Of a stretch of DNA of 15,598 bases, positions 1 through 8,924 are shown in pieces; the first letter of the stretch is position 1; every line of letters starts with the position of its first letter. The notes below the pieces were generated by a model. That model saw nothing but the letters and a program-made list of their open reading frames with translations. It did no database searches and had not been told where the DNA came from. The position numbers and the translations under genes were made by a program. Source of the DNA: QHVT01 sp036387915 (GTDB lineage Bacteria > Acidobacteriota > Thermoanaerobaculia > Gp7-AA8). The stretch covers positions 1-15,598 of the forward strand of contig DASVSV010000063.1 in the NCBI GenBank assembly GCA_036387915.1, given 5' to 3'.

Positions 1-2
1 CG

Positions 3-392
3 CTACTTCTTCGCGGCGTCGCGTTGTTTCGCGACACTCGACTGCAGTTTGCTGATGATGCGGCTGACCTCTTCGGCTTCGCCCAGTGCGGTCCTCGCGG
101 TCTCGGCGTCGAGGTAGCCGAGGCGCTTGGCGAGATGCAGGTGAGTGCGCGTCTCGCCGCAGGATCCTTTGGCGATCATGAGAAAACGATGGAACTCGGC
201 GCGACTGCCGCGCTCGTAACCTTCGGCAATATTGGCCGGTACTGAGATCCCGGAACGGCGCACCTGATCGCGGAGCGCAAAGTCGCGCTCCAATGGACCG
301 ACACGCGTGAGTTCATACACCCCAACCGCGAGATCCATCCCGCGCTGCCACGCAACCAGATCTTCAAAACGCCGAACACTCCGACTCGCCAC
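3..392 (-). CDS. four-helix bundle protein (S23/IVP family)
   Basis: The 129-residue product matches the small four-helix-bundle family first known from intervening sequences of 23S rRNA genes (the 'S23' or IVP family). Its molecular function is not established. Visible hallmarks are FEDLVAWQ near residues 9-16, the RRSGISVPANIAEGY block at about 45-59, the AEFHRFLMIAKGS helix at about 65-77, and LGYLD at about 91-95; these hold the conserved Trp, Pro and Gly positions of the family. Length is typical and the protein has no signal peptide or membrane segment. The start is GTG at 392, six bases after a perfect AGGAGG ribosome site (plus strand 399-404). It lies 30 bp downstream of the ABC ATPase stop on the same strand and probably rides on that transcript. 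Family members often occur as stand-alone cassettes in unrelated operons, so I read it as a hitchhiker, not a pump component. The family call is confident; the role is unknown. Confidence 0.85.
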   Translation of the reverse strand: MASRSVRRFEDLVAWQRGMDLAVGVYELTRVGPLERDFALRDQVRRSGISVPANIAEGYERGSRAEFHRFLMIAKGSCGETRTHLHLAKRLGYLDAETARTALGEAEEVSRIISKLQSSVAKQRDAAKK

Positions 393-420
393 CTCTTTCC
401 TCCTTCCTCTTTCCTCTTTC
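393..420 (-). repeat. four tandem GAAAGAG-type heptamers forming a ribosome site
   Basis: Read on the minus strand, the whole gap between the ABC ATPase and the four-helix-bundle gene is four 7-base units: GAAAGAG, GAAAGAG, GAAGGAG, GAAAGAG. The GAAGGAG variant creates AGGAGG, a perfect Shine-Dalgarno sequence six bases before the GTG start at 392. The tract is purely purine on the coding strand. Copy number could vary by slippage and would change the spacing upstream of the ribosome site. Confidence 0.8.
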
Positions 421-422
421 CG

Positions 423-1124
423 CTAATCGCGGAGCGAAACCTTCCCGTCCCGAATATGAATGATCCTCCGCGCTTCCCGCGCGACGTCGTCTTCATGGGT
501 GACCATGATGATCGAGTTGCCGCGGGCGTGGAGCTCGTGGAAGAGGTCGAGGATTTCGCGGCCGGTCTGGGAGTCGAGGTTGCCGGTGGGCTCGTCGGCG
601 AGGAGGAGGGAGGGCTTGTTGACGAGGGCGCGGGCGATGGCGACGCGCTGGCGCTGGCCGCCGGAGAGCTCGTTGGGCTGGTGGCCCATGCGGTCCCCGA
701 GGCCGACCGCGGTCAGCGCCTCTTCGGCGAGGCGGCGGCGCTCGGCGCGGGGGATCTTGGCGTAGACGAGCGGGAGCTCGACGTTCTGCAGCGCGGTGGT
801 GCGGGCCAGCAGGTTGAAGGTCTGAAAGACGAAGCCGATCTTCTTGTTGCGGATCGCGGCCAGCTCGTCGTCGTTGAGCGTCTCCACCGGCACGCCGTCC
901 AGCACGTACGAGCCGGAGGTCGGCGTGTCGAGGCAGCCGATGATGTTCATCAGCGTCGACTTGCCCGAGCCCGACGGACCCATGATGGCGACGTACTCCC
1001 CCTGCTCGATGGTGAGGTTCACGCCGTTGAGCGCGAAGATCTGCTGCGGCCCCAGGTCGTAGACCCGCGTCAGCTCGTTCATGACGATGAGGTGGTTCGG
1101 CTGCGTCTCTGCCAGTGCGCTCAT
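423..1124 (-). CDS. ABC transporter ATP-binding protein, MacB/LolD type
   Basis: This 233-residue cytoplasmic ATPase should hydrolyse ATP to drive a MacB/LolCE-type permease that works with a periplasmic adaptor and an outer-membrane channel. All nucleotide-binding motifs are intact: Walker A GPSGSGKST at 49-57, Q-loop Gln101, signature LSGGQRQR at 153-160, Walker B LLLADE at 173-178 and switch His210. The sequence around IMGPSGSGKSTLMNIIGCLD is the classic MacB/LolD form. Length is that of a stand-alone LolD-like subunit; the fused MacB permease domain is absent. The ATG at 1124 overlaps the stop of the adaptor gene as ATGA, so translation is probably coupled. The partner permease is not in the window; it may lie beyond position 1, past the four-helix-bundle gene. 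The substrate (drug, lipoprotein or peptide) cannot be told from the sequence. Confidence 0.93.
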   Translation of the reverse strand: MSALAETQPNHLIVMNELTRVYDLGPQQIFALNGVNLTIEQGEYVAIMGPSGSGKSTLMNIIGCLDTPTSGSYVLDGVPVETLNDDELAAIRNKKIGFVFQTFNLLARTTALQNVELPLVYAKIPRAERRRLAEEALTAVGLGDRMGHQPNELSGGQRQRVAIARALVNKPSLLLADEPTGNLDSQTGREILDLFHELHARGNSIIMVTHEDDVAREARRIIHIRDGKVSLRD

Positions 1125-2365
1125 TTGTCCTCGTCCTCGTCCTCGTCTTTCGACGTCTGCTTCTCTTCCTTCGTTACCTGAATCGCCGCGCCGTCCTCGA
1201 GCCGCTTGAGAGTGCGGAACGGACCGACGATGACCTGGTCGCCTTTCTTCAGGCCCGACAGCACGGCCACGTGCGTCGCGTCGCTGATGCCGGTCTGCAC
1301 CTCGACGCGCTTCGCTTTGCCATCGGCGGCGAGGAAGACGTACTTTTTCTTCGGCTTGTCGGTCTTGTCATCCGCGTCGCCGTCATCGATCTTCGTGCCC
1401 GGCACGCGCTCGACGACTGACTGGATCGGCACCGCGATCGCGTTCGCGGCGCTGTTCGTCACGATCGAGACCTGCGAGGTCATGCCCGGCCGCAAACGGT
1501 CATCGGGATCGTCGATCGAGAGCTTCACCTTGAAGTAGCGGACGCTCGAGGCCGAGCCCTGCCGCACCGCGGCCGAGCTGCCGATCTCCACGACCCGGCC
1601 GCGATAGACCTTGTCCGGAATGGCGTCGACTTTGATCTTCGCGAGCTGTCCCAGCTTTACGCTGACGATCTCCGTCTCCCCCACTTCCGCCTCGACGAGG
1701 ATCTGCGAGAGGTCGGCGATCACGGCGATCACCGAGCCGGCGTTGTTCATCGTGCCGCTGATCACGACCTCGCCCTCGCGGGCGTTGAGCTGCACGACCT
1801 TGCCGTCGAGCGGCGAGACGATGGTGGTCCGCGTCAGATCTTCCGTCGCCTGCCGCAGCGCGGCCTCGGCCTGGAAGACGCCCTGGTGCGCGGCCGCGGC
1901 GGCGGCGCGCGCGTTCTCGAGTGCGAGGCGCGACTGCTCGAACAGCTCCTGCGCCTGGATGCCCTGCTGATTGAGACTCAGGGCGCGCTGGTACTGCCCC
2001 TGGGCGGTGGAGAAGCCCACCTTCGCGCGCTGCACTTCCACGCGGGCCCGCGCCACTTCGGCGAGCAGGCGCTCGCGCTGGGCGATGTAGTTCGGTTTCT
2101 CCAGCTCGACCAGCTTCTGGCCGCGGCGCACGACGTCGCCCTCGTTGAAATAGAGCTTCTCGATCTTGCCGATGATGTGCGCGCTGATGTTGACCTTGAC
2201 CTTCGGGTCGAGCTGGCCCGGCGCGTCCACCACCGTCTCGATGGTCCTCGTCGCGGCCGGCTCGGCCTGGACGTCCTCCCCGTCCGCGCCGCCGCTGCTG
2301 ATGCTCGCGACGATGATCGCCGCGAAGAGAAGCACCGCGCCGCCGATCAGCAGCCAGCGTCTCAT
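1121..2365 (-). CDS. periplasmic adaptor (membrane fusion) protein, MacA-like
   Basis: The 414-residue protein should bridge an inner-membrane transporter to the TolC-like channel. A single N-terminal membrane anchor spans about residues 4-21. The two halves of the lipoyl (barrel-sandwich) domain lie at about 55-90 and 181-215, around an alpha-hairpin coiled coil at about 91-178 rich in Ala, Arg, Glu and Gln. A beta-barrel follows to about 300, ending in the family's LRPGM (291-295), then a membrane-proximal domain. Oddities are a charged insertion (DDGDADDKTDKPKKK, about 327-341) and an acidic tail DEDEDEDK encoded by a hexamer repeat. The start is ATG at 2365 with AAGGG upstream, one base after the YIP1 gene's stop. 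The ATGA overlap with the ATPase supports the ABC (MacA) assignment over an RND partner. The adaptor call is confident; the exact subfamily is less so. Confidence 0.92.
   Translation of the reverse strand: MRRWLLIGGAVLLFAAIIVASISSGGADGEDVQAEPAATRTIETVVDAPGQLDPKVKVNISAHIIGKIEKLYFNEGDVVRRGQKLVELEKPNYIAQRERLLAEVARARVEVQRAKVGFSTAQGQYQRALSLNQQGIQAQELFEQSRLALENARAAAAAAHQGVFQAEAALRQATEDLTRTTIVSPLDGKVVQLNAREGEVVISGTMNNAGSVIAVIADLSQILVEAEVGETEIVSVKLGQLAKIKVDAIPDKVYRGRVVEIGSSAAVRQGSASSVRYFKVKLSIDDPDDRLRPGMTSQVSIVTNSAANAIAVPIQSVVERVPGTKIDDGDADDKTDKPKKKYVFLAADGKAKRVEVQTGISDATHVAVLSGLKKGDQVIVGPFRTLKRLEDGAAIQVTKEEKQTSKDEDEDEDK
1127..1147 (-). repeat. GACGAG hexamer microsatellite at the adaptor/ATPase junction
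   Basis: On the minus strand the last codons of the adaptor gene are three GACGAG units plus a further GAC, giving the acidic tail DEDEDED. The same tract supplies GAGG a few bases before the overlapping ATG of the ATPase at 1124, so the repeat probably serves both as coding sequence and as the ribosome site of the next gene. Confidence 0.75.
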
Positions 2366-2366
2366 C

Positions 2367-3137
2367 TCAACCCTTCATCTGCGCCGCGCCGATGGCGGCG
2401 AAGCCGAGCTTCACGACGATCATCGCCGCCCACAACGTCAGCACGATCGCCGCGACCTTCGCTCGAGACAGCTTCGAGAGCGGCGTGAAGCCGATGATGA
2501 GCAAGACGAGCGTCCAGATCGTGAAGATGTCGAACGACCCGAGCAGCGAGGCGAGCACGGGTTGCTCGTTGATGTCGACGAGAAAGGCAGGGTTCGACTT
2601 CACCACCGTTGCCATCTCCGTCGGATCGACCGAACCGCGGGCGACGATGATGATCGTCATGATGATGCTGAAGAGGACCATCGGCATCCATGCGTAGAGA
2701 GTCGCCGAGAAGGACTGCAGGTACCCGCCTTGTCCGCCCATGAGCCGGACCGCGCCCCACAACACCAATGCGATGATCGCGTAAAACGCGACCGCCACCG
2801 CCGGTCCGATGTAGCGCGTCACGGTCATGGTCGCGCGGCCGAAGCGGCCGATCCGCTCGATATCCGCGTCGGACATGTTCGGATTCTTTTTCTTCATCAT
2901 CTCCGCCTGCTTCGCGAAGGCGGCGTCGAAGTCGAGGCGCGGCATGGTCACGAACGTGGTGATGTAGCCGATGGCCACAATCAGCACCAGCGGCCAGAGG
3001 ATGTCAGGCTTGCGGGCGATGTCGTCGAACGTCTCGGTGGGGGAAAAGAACACCCCCACCAGACGTTCGAAAAAGTTCTTCGTCGGCACGGCCGCCACGG
3101 GCGGGGCCGGTGGCGTGCCGGCCGATTCGATGGTCAT
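2367..3137 (-). CDS. YIP1-family integral membrane protein
   Basis: The 256-residue product looks like a bacterial YIP1-family protein: a soluble N-terminus with FFERLVGVFFSPTETFDDI at about 22-40, then about five hydrophobic segments near residues 48-66, 108-133, 143-167, 198-219 and 227-250. The motif 'FFSPTETF..IA..P' just before the first membrane helix is typical of the family. The function of bacterial YIP1 proteins is poorly known; an inner-membrane location is expected. The ATG at 3137 overlaps the TolC stop as TGATG and has GGAG eight bases upstream; the frame stays open further upstream, but only as antisense-type low-complexity sequence. The stop lies one base before the adaptor start. 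Its position between channel and adaptor suggests it is part of, or co-produced with, the export complex, which is inference. Confidence 0.85.
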   Translation of the reverse strand: MTIESAGTPPAPPVAAVPTKNFFERLVGVFFSPTETFDDIARKPDILWPLVLIVAIGYITTFVTMPRLDFDAAFAKQAEMMKKKNPNMSDADIERIGRFGRATMTVTRYIGPAVAVAFYAIIALVLWGAVRLMGGQGGYLQSFSATLYAWMPMVLFSIIMTIIIVARGSVDPTEMATVVKSNPAFLVDINEQPVLASLLGSFDIFTIWTLVLLIIGFTPLSKLSRAKVAAIVLTLWAAMIVVKLGFAAIGAAQMKG

Positions 3138-4888
3138 CAATTCTGCTCCGTCGTTCCTTCGGGACGAGTCTCTCCGGCGCGGTTGTCGTCGACGCGGTTT
3201 CCCTCTACACGATTTCCGTAGAAGAGCCAATTGTAGCGATCGAGCCAGCGGCCGAGGGCCGGCTCCGGCTCGCGCTCGGGAGCGTCGAGGCGGATGTTGT
3301 GCACTTCGAGGATGTCGCCGACGGCACGGTGGAACGCGGCCACGGCCTTGTTGTAGCCGATGGTGGCCTGCAGCTCGCGGACGCGCGCGTCGGAGAGCTG
3401 CTGCTGCACTTCCAGCACCTGGAAGTTGGTGGTCATGCCGTTCTCGTAGCGCTTCCGCTCCGCTTCGACGTTGCGCTCGGCCGCTTCGCGCGCCGCGCGG
3501 GTCGCGGCGATGCTCTGCGCGAACTCGTCGACTGAACGGGCCGTCGTGCGCACGTCGACGGCGATGTTCTGCCGCGTCTGGAGCTGAACGGACTGCGACT
3601 GCTCGACGTCGAGCTCCGCGGCGCGCGCGTTCGCACGGGCGGTGATGTTCATCAGCGGGTACGCGAAGTTGAAGCCGACGTTCCAGGTCGGGAAGTCGAG
3701 GCCGGCGATCTGCTCGAAGGTGTCGAAGTACGGCGTCGAGGTCGAGCCGATCACTTCCCCTTCGTCGTTGAGCTGCGCCCGGCGGCCGGCCAGCGCGCTC
3801 AGACCGTAGTTCACGGCTAAATCGACCAGCGGCAGCGTCTGATTGCGCGTGTAGAGCGCCTGCACGCGGGCATTCTCGATGAGGAGGTTCTGCTGCCGGA
3901 TCTCCGGACGGTTGGCGATGGCCCGCTCCACCGCCGTGGCGAAGTCGATGGTCATTGGCGTGTATTCGACGGTGTCGGCCGGCACGATCGGGCGATCCCA
4001 TTCGGTCACCGGCATGTTGAGCAGCGCGCGCAGGCGGTCTTCCGCGTTACGCACGCTGGCCACGGCGCGGATGAGTTGCTCCTCGGTCGTGGAGATGGTG
4101 ACGCGCGGCTGCAGGATGTCCAGCGGCGCGGAGGCGCCGACGTCGATGCGGATCTGCGTGATGCGGGCCTGGTCGCGTGCCAGGAAGAGCGATTCCTTGA
4201 CCACGTCCACCGCGCGGCGGGCGTAGATCAGGTCGAGGTAAGCCTGTTCGACGGCACTGGCCGTGTCCATCAGCGCCGTGCGGAACTGCTCCTCGGTGAT
4301 GCCGAGGTTGTTGCGCGCGATGGTGATGCCGCGGCGGGTGATGTCGATGCCGAAGTCGCGCATGAGCGGCTGCGAGAACTCGAAGTCGAGGTTGTTGCCG
4401 TACTGCGGATTGACGAACGTGTTGGCGCCGGAGACCGTGCTGCGCGAGGTGTTGGCCGCGACCCGGTACTGCCCGCCGGTGGGCAGCGTCTGCGTCACGC
4501 CTCCGCCGAACGACGTCGAACGTCCGCCGGTCGTCTGGAACGGATTGGTGGTCGGACTGCGCTCGAAATTGTGGCGGATGAAGGCGTCGGTGTAGAAGTC
4601 GAAGATGCCGTACTGGCCGCGGAGGTTCTGCTCCGAGATGCGCGATTCGAAGCCCTGAATCTGCACGCCCAGGTTCTGCTGCATGGCCGTGCCGATGGCA
4701 TCGGTCAGCGTCAGCCGGATCGCGCGCGGGTCATTGACGTCGCGGTCGGTCTCGGCAGTCACCGTGGAGGTGTTGCGTGACGTGGTGGTGGTCGTTTGCT
4801 GCTGCGCCGGCGTCTGCTGCGCCAGCGCGGCGGTCGCCGTCAGCGCCGCCAGTGTTGTGATCGTGATCAACCGTCGAACAGCGGTCAT
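3137..4888 (-). CDS. TolC-family outer-membrane efflux protein
   Basis: The 583-residue protein is a TolC/OEP-type trimeric channel. Residues 1-23 form a Sec signal peptide (basic MTAVRR, hydrophobic core, ALA before QQ). A Gln/Thr-rich linker follows, then two OEP repeats at about 55-250 and 270-525. Family-like stretches include LTLTDAIGTAMQQN, the strand-forming GGGVTQTLPTGGQYRV, and the helical ARANARAAELDVEQSQ and EAERKRYENGMTTNFQVLEVQ. The C-terminus has an unusual polar tail with NRVEG, NRVDD and NRAGE repeats, longer than in typical TolC. I chose ATG 4888 because GGGAGGA lies five bases upstream; a GTG at 4906 in the same frame would place that ribosome site inside the gene. It is the first gene of the export operon and overlaps the YIP1 gene by one base. 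Confidence 0.93.
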   Translation of the reverse strand: MTAVRRLITITTLAALTATAALAQQTPAQQQTTTTTSRNTSTVTAETDRDVNDPRAIRLTLTDAIGTAMQQNLGVQIQGFESRISEQNLRGQYGIFDFYTDAFIRHNFERSPTTNPFQTTGGRSTSFGGGVTQTLPTGGQYRVAANTSRSTVSGANTFVNPQYGNNLDFEFSQPLMRDFGIDITRRGITIARNNLGITEEQFRTALMDTASAVEQAYLDLIYARRAVDVVKESLFLARDQARITQIRIDVGASAPLDILQPRVTISTTEEQLIRAVASVRNAEDRLRALLNMPVTEWDRPIVPADTVEYTPMTIDFATAVERAIANRPEIRQQNLLIENARVQALYTRNQTLPLVDLAVNYGLSALAGRRAQLNDEGEVIGSTSTPYFDTFEQIAGLDFPTWNVGFNFAYPLMNITARANARAAELDVEQSQSVQLQTRQNIAVDVRTTARSVDEFAQSIAATRAAREAAERNVEAERKRYENGMTTNFQVLEVQQQLSDARVRELQATIGYNKAVAAFHRAVGDILEVHNIRLDAPEREPEPALGRWLDRYNWLFYGNRVEGNRVDDNRAGETRPEGTTEQN

Positions 4889-5024
4889 GTAAATCCTCCC
4901 AGACACGCCTCTAGTACGTAAGGATGAGCTCTTGGTTTCCAGATGGCGGCGCGATTCTATCGGACTTCTTTCGGTACGCCGGGCCGAAGCGCCGCGTTGC
5001 GCTGCGCTCCGAACGGCGGTCCGC
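4889..5024 (-). promoter_or_regulatory. leader of the export operon: strong RBS and possible -10
   Basis: This 136-bp gap separates the exonuclease-like gene from the tolC-like gene on the minus strand. The ribosome site GGGAGGA (plus strand 4894-4900) is the strongest in the window. TAGAAT at 4954-4959 could be a sigma-70-like -10 box giving a leader of roughly 60 bases, but I see no convincing -35. An imperfect hairpin at 4986-5010 (arms GGAGCGC and GCGCTTC with one G-U pair) lies just after the upstream gene's stop; it lacks a T-tract, so a terminator role is weak. The ribosome site is firm and the promoter is tentative. Confidence 0.4.
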
Positions 5025-6113
5025 TCAGAAAAGCCGCATCTGCGTTTTCCTGCGCAGGAACTCGGCGCGGATGCCGCGGCGCCGCAGTTCCTCGGCGAAT
5101 CGGCGCGAGCCGTGGGTCACGTAGATCACACCGGCGCGGCAGCGCTCCGCGAACGAGACCAGTTCGCCGAAGTCGGCGTGGTCGGAGAGCGGCAGGCCGT
5201 GATCGGCGTCCCGCGTTCCGTGCAGCGCCCAGCCCGTGAGCGCAATCGTCTCGGGCCGTGGGATGCGGCGAATCTCGCTGCCGTTTTTTGCAGAAGCAAG
5301 GTGCGGCGGCACGATGACGGCCTTGCCGCGAAGATCGGTCGTGAAGCGATGTCCGAAGAGCGATGACTGTCTCCCCCACACCTCATACGCCCCGAGATCG
5401 ATTCCGTTGCGCTCGTAGATCGAAGAGATGCGCGCCACCACCGGATGCTGCACCAGCGCGATGCCCGAATCGCGCAGCATCGCCGTCACCTCCTGCGCCT
5501 TGCCGAGCGAGTACGCCAGCAGCACCGGCGTCTTGTCGCGGGCGATGATGGTCCGCACCAGCGCGATCAGCCGCTCGCGCAGTTCCTCACGCGACGGAAA
5601 GATCCACCCGGAATCGCCCCCGAACGTCGACTCCATGATCACCGCGTCCGCCTCGGGGATCTCCGCCGGCTCCGCCGTGAACGACGGAGTCAGACGAAAG
5701 TCGCCCGTGTACGCCAGCGCATGCGTCGCATTCGAGACGCGAATCATTGCCGACCCGAGGACGTGGCCCGCCGGGAACAGCTCGACGGTCCATGAGTCAG
5801 GGGGCAGTGAGCAGGGCGCGGGGCGCAGGAGCGAATCTCCGCCGACATCTCCTGCGCCCTGCGCCCTGCTCACTGCGCCCTGAATCACAAGCGGCGTCCG
5901 GTACGCGAGCTCCGTTCCCTTCAGATCGTCGCCGCTGCGCGCGCGGAGAAAGGCCGCGGTCGGCGCGGTGGCGACAAAGTGTTCGTGACGTCCGATGTGA
6001 TCGGAGTGGCCGTGCGAGATGATCCCGAGCTTCCGCGGCTCCGCCGGATCGAGATAGATCTCACTCCCGGCGATGCGGATGTCGGGATCGCATTGAAAGA
6101 GGTGGCCGAGCAC
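5025..6113 (-). CDS. MBL-fold exonuclease-like protein (ligase-associated exonuclease type)
   Basis: The 362-residue metallo-beta-lactamase-fold hydrolase resembles the beta-CASP nucleases annotated as ligase-associated DNA exonucleases. Metal-binding residues are in place: H34-G-H-S-D38-H39, His117 in AGHVLGSAM, Asp138 in YTGDF, and the downstream SDHAD (310-314) and VTHG (332-335). The MESTFG motif at 160-165 also fits. The expected reaction is metal-dependent nucleic-acid cleavage, but no ligase gene is in the window to confirm the pathway. Residues 77-106 are encoded by a palindromic insertion; without it the protein would be about 333 residues, the usual family length, and TPLVI would run directly into DSWTVELFPAGH. 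The GTG start at 6113 has no clear ribosome site. It begins nine bases after the stop codon of a duplicated oppF tail, so it may once have been coupled to oppF. Whether the enzyme is still active is unknown. Confidence 0.85.
   Translation of the reverse strand: MLGHLFQCDPDIRIAGSEIYLDPAEPRKLGIISHGHSDHIGRHEHFVATAPTAAFLRARSGDDLKGTELAYRTPLVIQGAVSRAQGAGDVGGDSLLRPAPCSLPPDSWTVELFPAGHVLGSAMIRVSNATHALAYTGDFRLTPSFTAEPAEIPEADAVIMESTFGGDSGWIFPSREELRERLIALVRTIIARDKTPVLLAYSLGKAQEVTAMLRDSGIALVQHPVVARISSIYERNGIDLGAYEVWGRQSSLFGHRFTTDLRGKAVIVPPHLASAKNGSEIRRIPRPETIALTGWALHGTRDADHGLPLSDHADFGELVSFAERCRAGVIYVTHGSRRFAEELRRRGIRAEFLRRKTQMRLF
5797..5883. repeat. 87-bp palindromic element inserted in frame inside a gene
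   Basis: Arms 5797-5831 and 5849-5883 are inverted repeats of 35 bases with 33 matching, around a 17-base loop. The element is exactly 29 codons long and reads through the exonuclease-like gene without a stop, encoding residues 77-106 (QGAVSRAQGAG to LLRPAPCSLPPD). The core GCAGTGAGCAGGGCGC is GC-rich and unlike the surrounding coding sequence. The transcript should fold into a very stable hairpin inside the mRNA. It resembles a REP/MITE-type mobile palindrome; a known parallel is the Rickettsia palindromic elements found inside genes. Confidence 0.9.
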
Positions 6114-6122
6114 TGCGCGGTG

Positions 6123-6156
6123 CTAACCCGCGCTCGCCGTCAGCCCTTCCGGAGCC
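6123..6156. repeat. 34-bp direct repeat, distal copy of the oppF 3' end
   Basis: This stretch matches 6481-6514 at 31 of 34 positions in the same orientation. On the minus strand it reads APEGLTASAG followed by a stop, against DPEGLKARAG and a stop at the true end of oppF. It sits nine bases before the GTG of the exonuclease-like gene and looks like a displaced or relict oppF tail. Confidence 0.8.
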
Positions 6157-6170
6157 GGAATTCTGGGTGA

Positions 6171-6428
6171 CACGCCGGAGGCGTGACGTAGATGAGCCGG
6201 TGGCAAGCGCCGCAGGCGAGCCGCCACCGGTCGGTTGCCAACGAAAAAGTTGCACCCCGGAGGGGTGCCGGGAGATCGATGCCATCGACGCACCTCACCC
6301 TTTACGATCACGTGGTAACTGCGAGGACGCGACCCCTGCCGGGGTCGTGGTCGAGGTCGGATCCTGCCCCGGTGGCGGCCCGCCTGCGGCGCTTGCCACC
6401 GGCTAATCTACGTCACGCCTCCGGCGTG
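6171..6428. repeat. 258-bp nested palindromic element with 60-bp inverted arms
   Basis: Arms 6171-6230 and 6369-6428 are inverted repeats matching at 58 of 60 positions. Each arm contains smaller palindromes: ACGCC-GGA-GGCGT at the outer end and a CCGGTGGC...GCCACCGG hairpin at the inner end. The centre holds two more: GCACCCC-GGA-GGGGTGC at 6252-6268 and CGACCCC...GGGGTCG at 6330-6347. There is no convincing gene here; the small open frames are by-products of the repeat. Together with its flanks it fills the 367-bp gap between the exonuclease-like gene and oppF. The style is that of a REP-cluster or MITE; no transposase is present. Confidence 0.9.
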
Positions 6429-6480
6429 CAGGGCGGTCGTCGCAAGCTCACCCGACGATCCCTTGACTGAGCCTCGGCGA

Positions 6481-8722
<2,242 letters not shown>

Positions 8723-8809
8723 GCCGAGGGGTTGCCCGACCGACAAATCTGTCACGCGGCGGGATGGTAGCAAGAACGATGACAGGGCGGCGCGATCCTG
8801 TCATCCCGA

Positions 8810-8904
8810 GCGTGAGTCGAGGGCCCTGGGTGCGCGGGGGCACGGCGCTGCTCCTCGGGCTCACGATGCGCGCCTCCCGCCCGCCCTGGTCCCTCGACTC
8901 ACGC
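8810..8904. repeat. 95-bp imperfect palindrome upstream of oppD
   Basis: GCGTGAGTCGAGGG at 8810-8823 is matched exactly by its inverse at 8891-8904. Pairing continues inwards with several mismatches through GGG(T/C)G-rich sequence. It is the left module of the composite element; no open frame here looks real. Confidence 0.75.
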
Positions 8905-8924
8905 TTCGAAGAAACTTCCGTTAT

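Noticed and set aside
456..1181. A plus-strand frame of 241 codons opposite the ABC ATPase.
   Set aside because: The minus-strand ATPase has all family motifs, and the plus frame is Asp/Glu/Ala/Val-rich with no recognisable motif.
2367..4001. A longer N-terminal form of the YIP1 gene (544 codons).
   Set aside because: The extra part is Arg/Ala/His-rich and lies over the tolC-like gene in another frame. ATG 3137, with a ribosome site and TGATG coupling, is the natural start.
4889..4906. An upstream GTG start (4906) for the TolC-family gene.
   Set aside because: The GGGAGGA ribosome site would fall inside the coding region. The ATG at 4888 sits five bases after it and begins a good signal peptide.
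4986..5010. The hairpin after the exonuclease-like gene as an intrinsic terminator.
   Set aside because: The stem is imperfect and no T-tract follows, so it is noted only within the leader entry.
6167..6470. Small open frames in the palindromic spacer (79 and 92 codons).
   Set aside because: They are encoded almost wholly by the inverted repeat, have no ribosome site and show no protein-like pattern.
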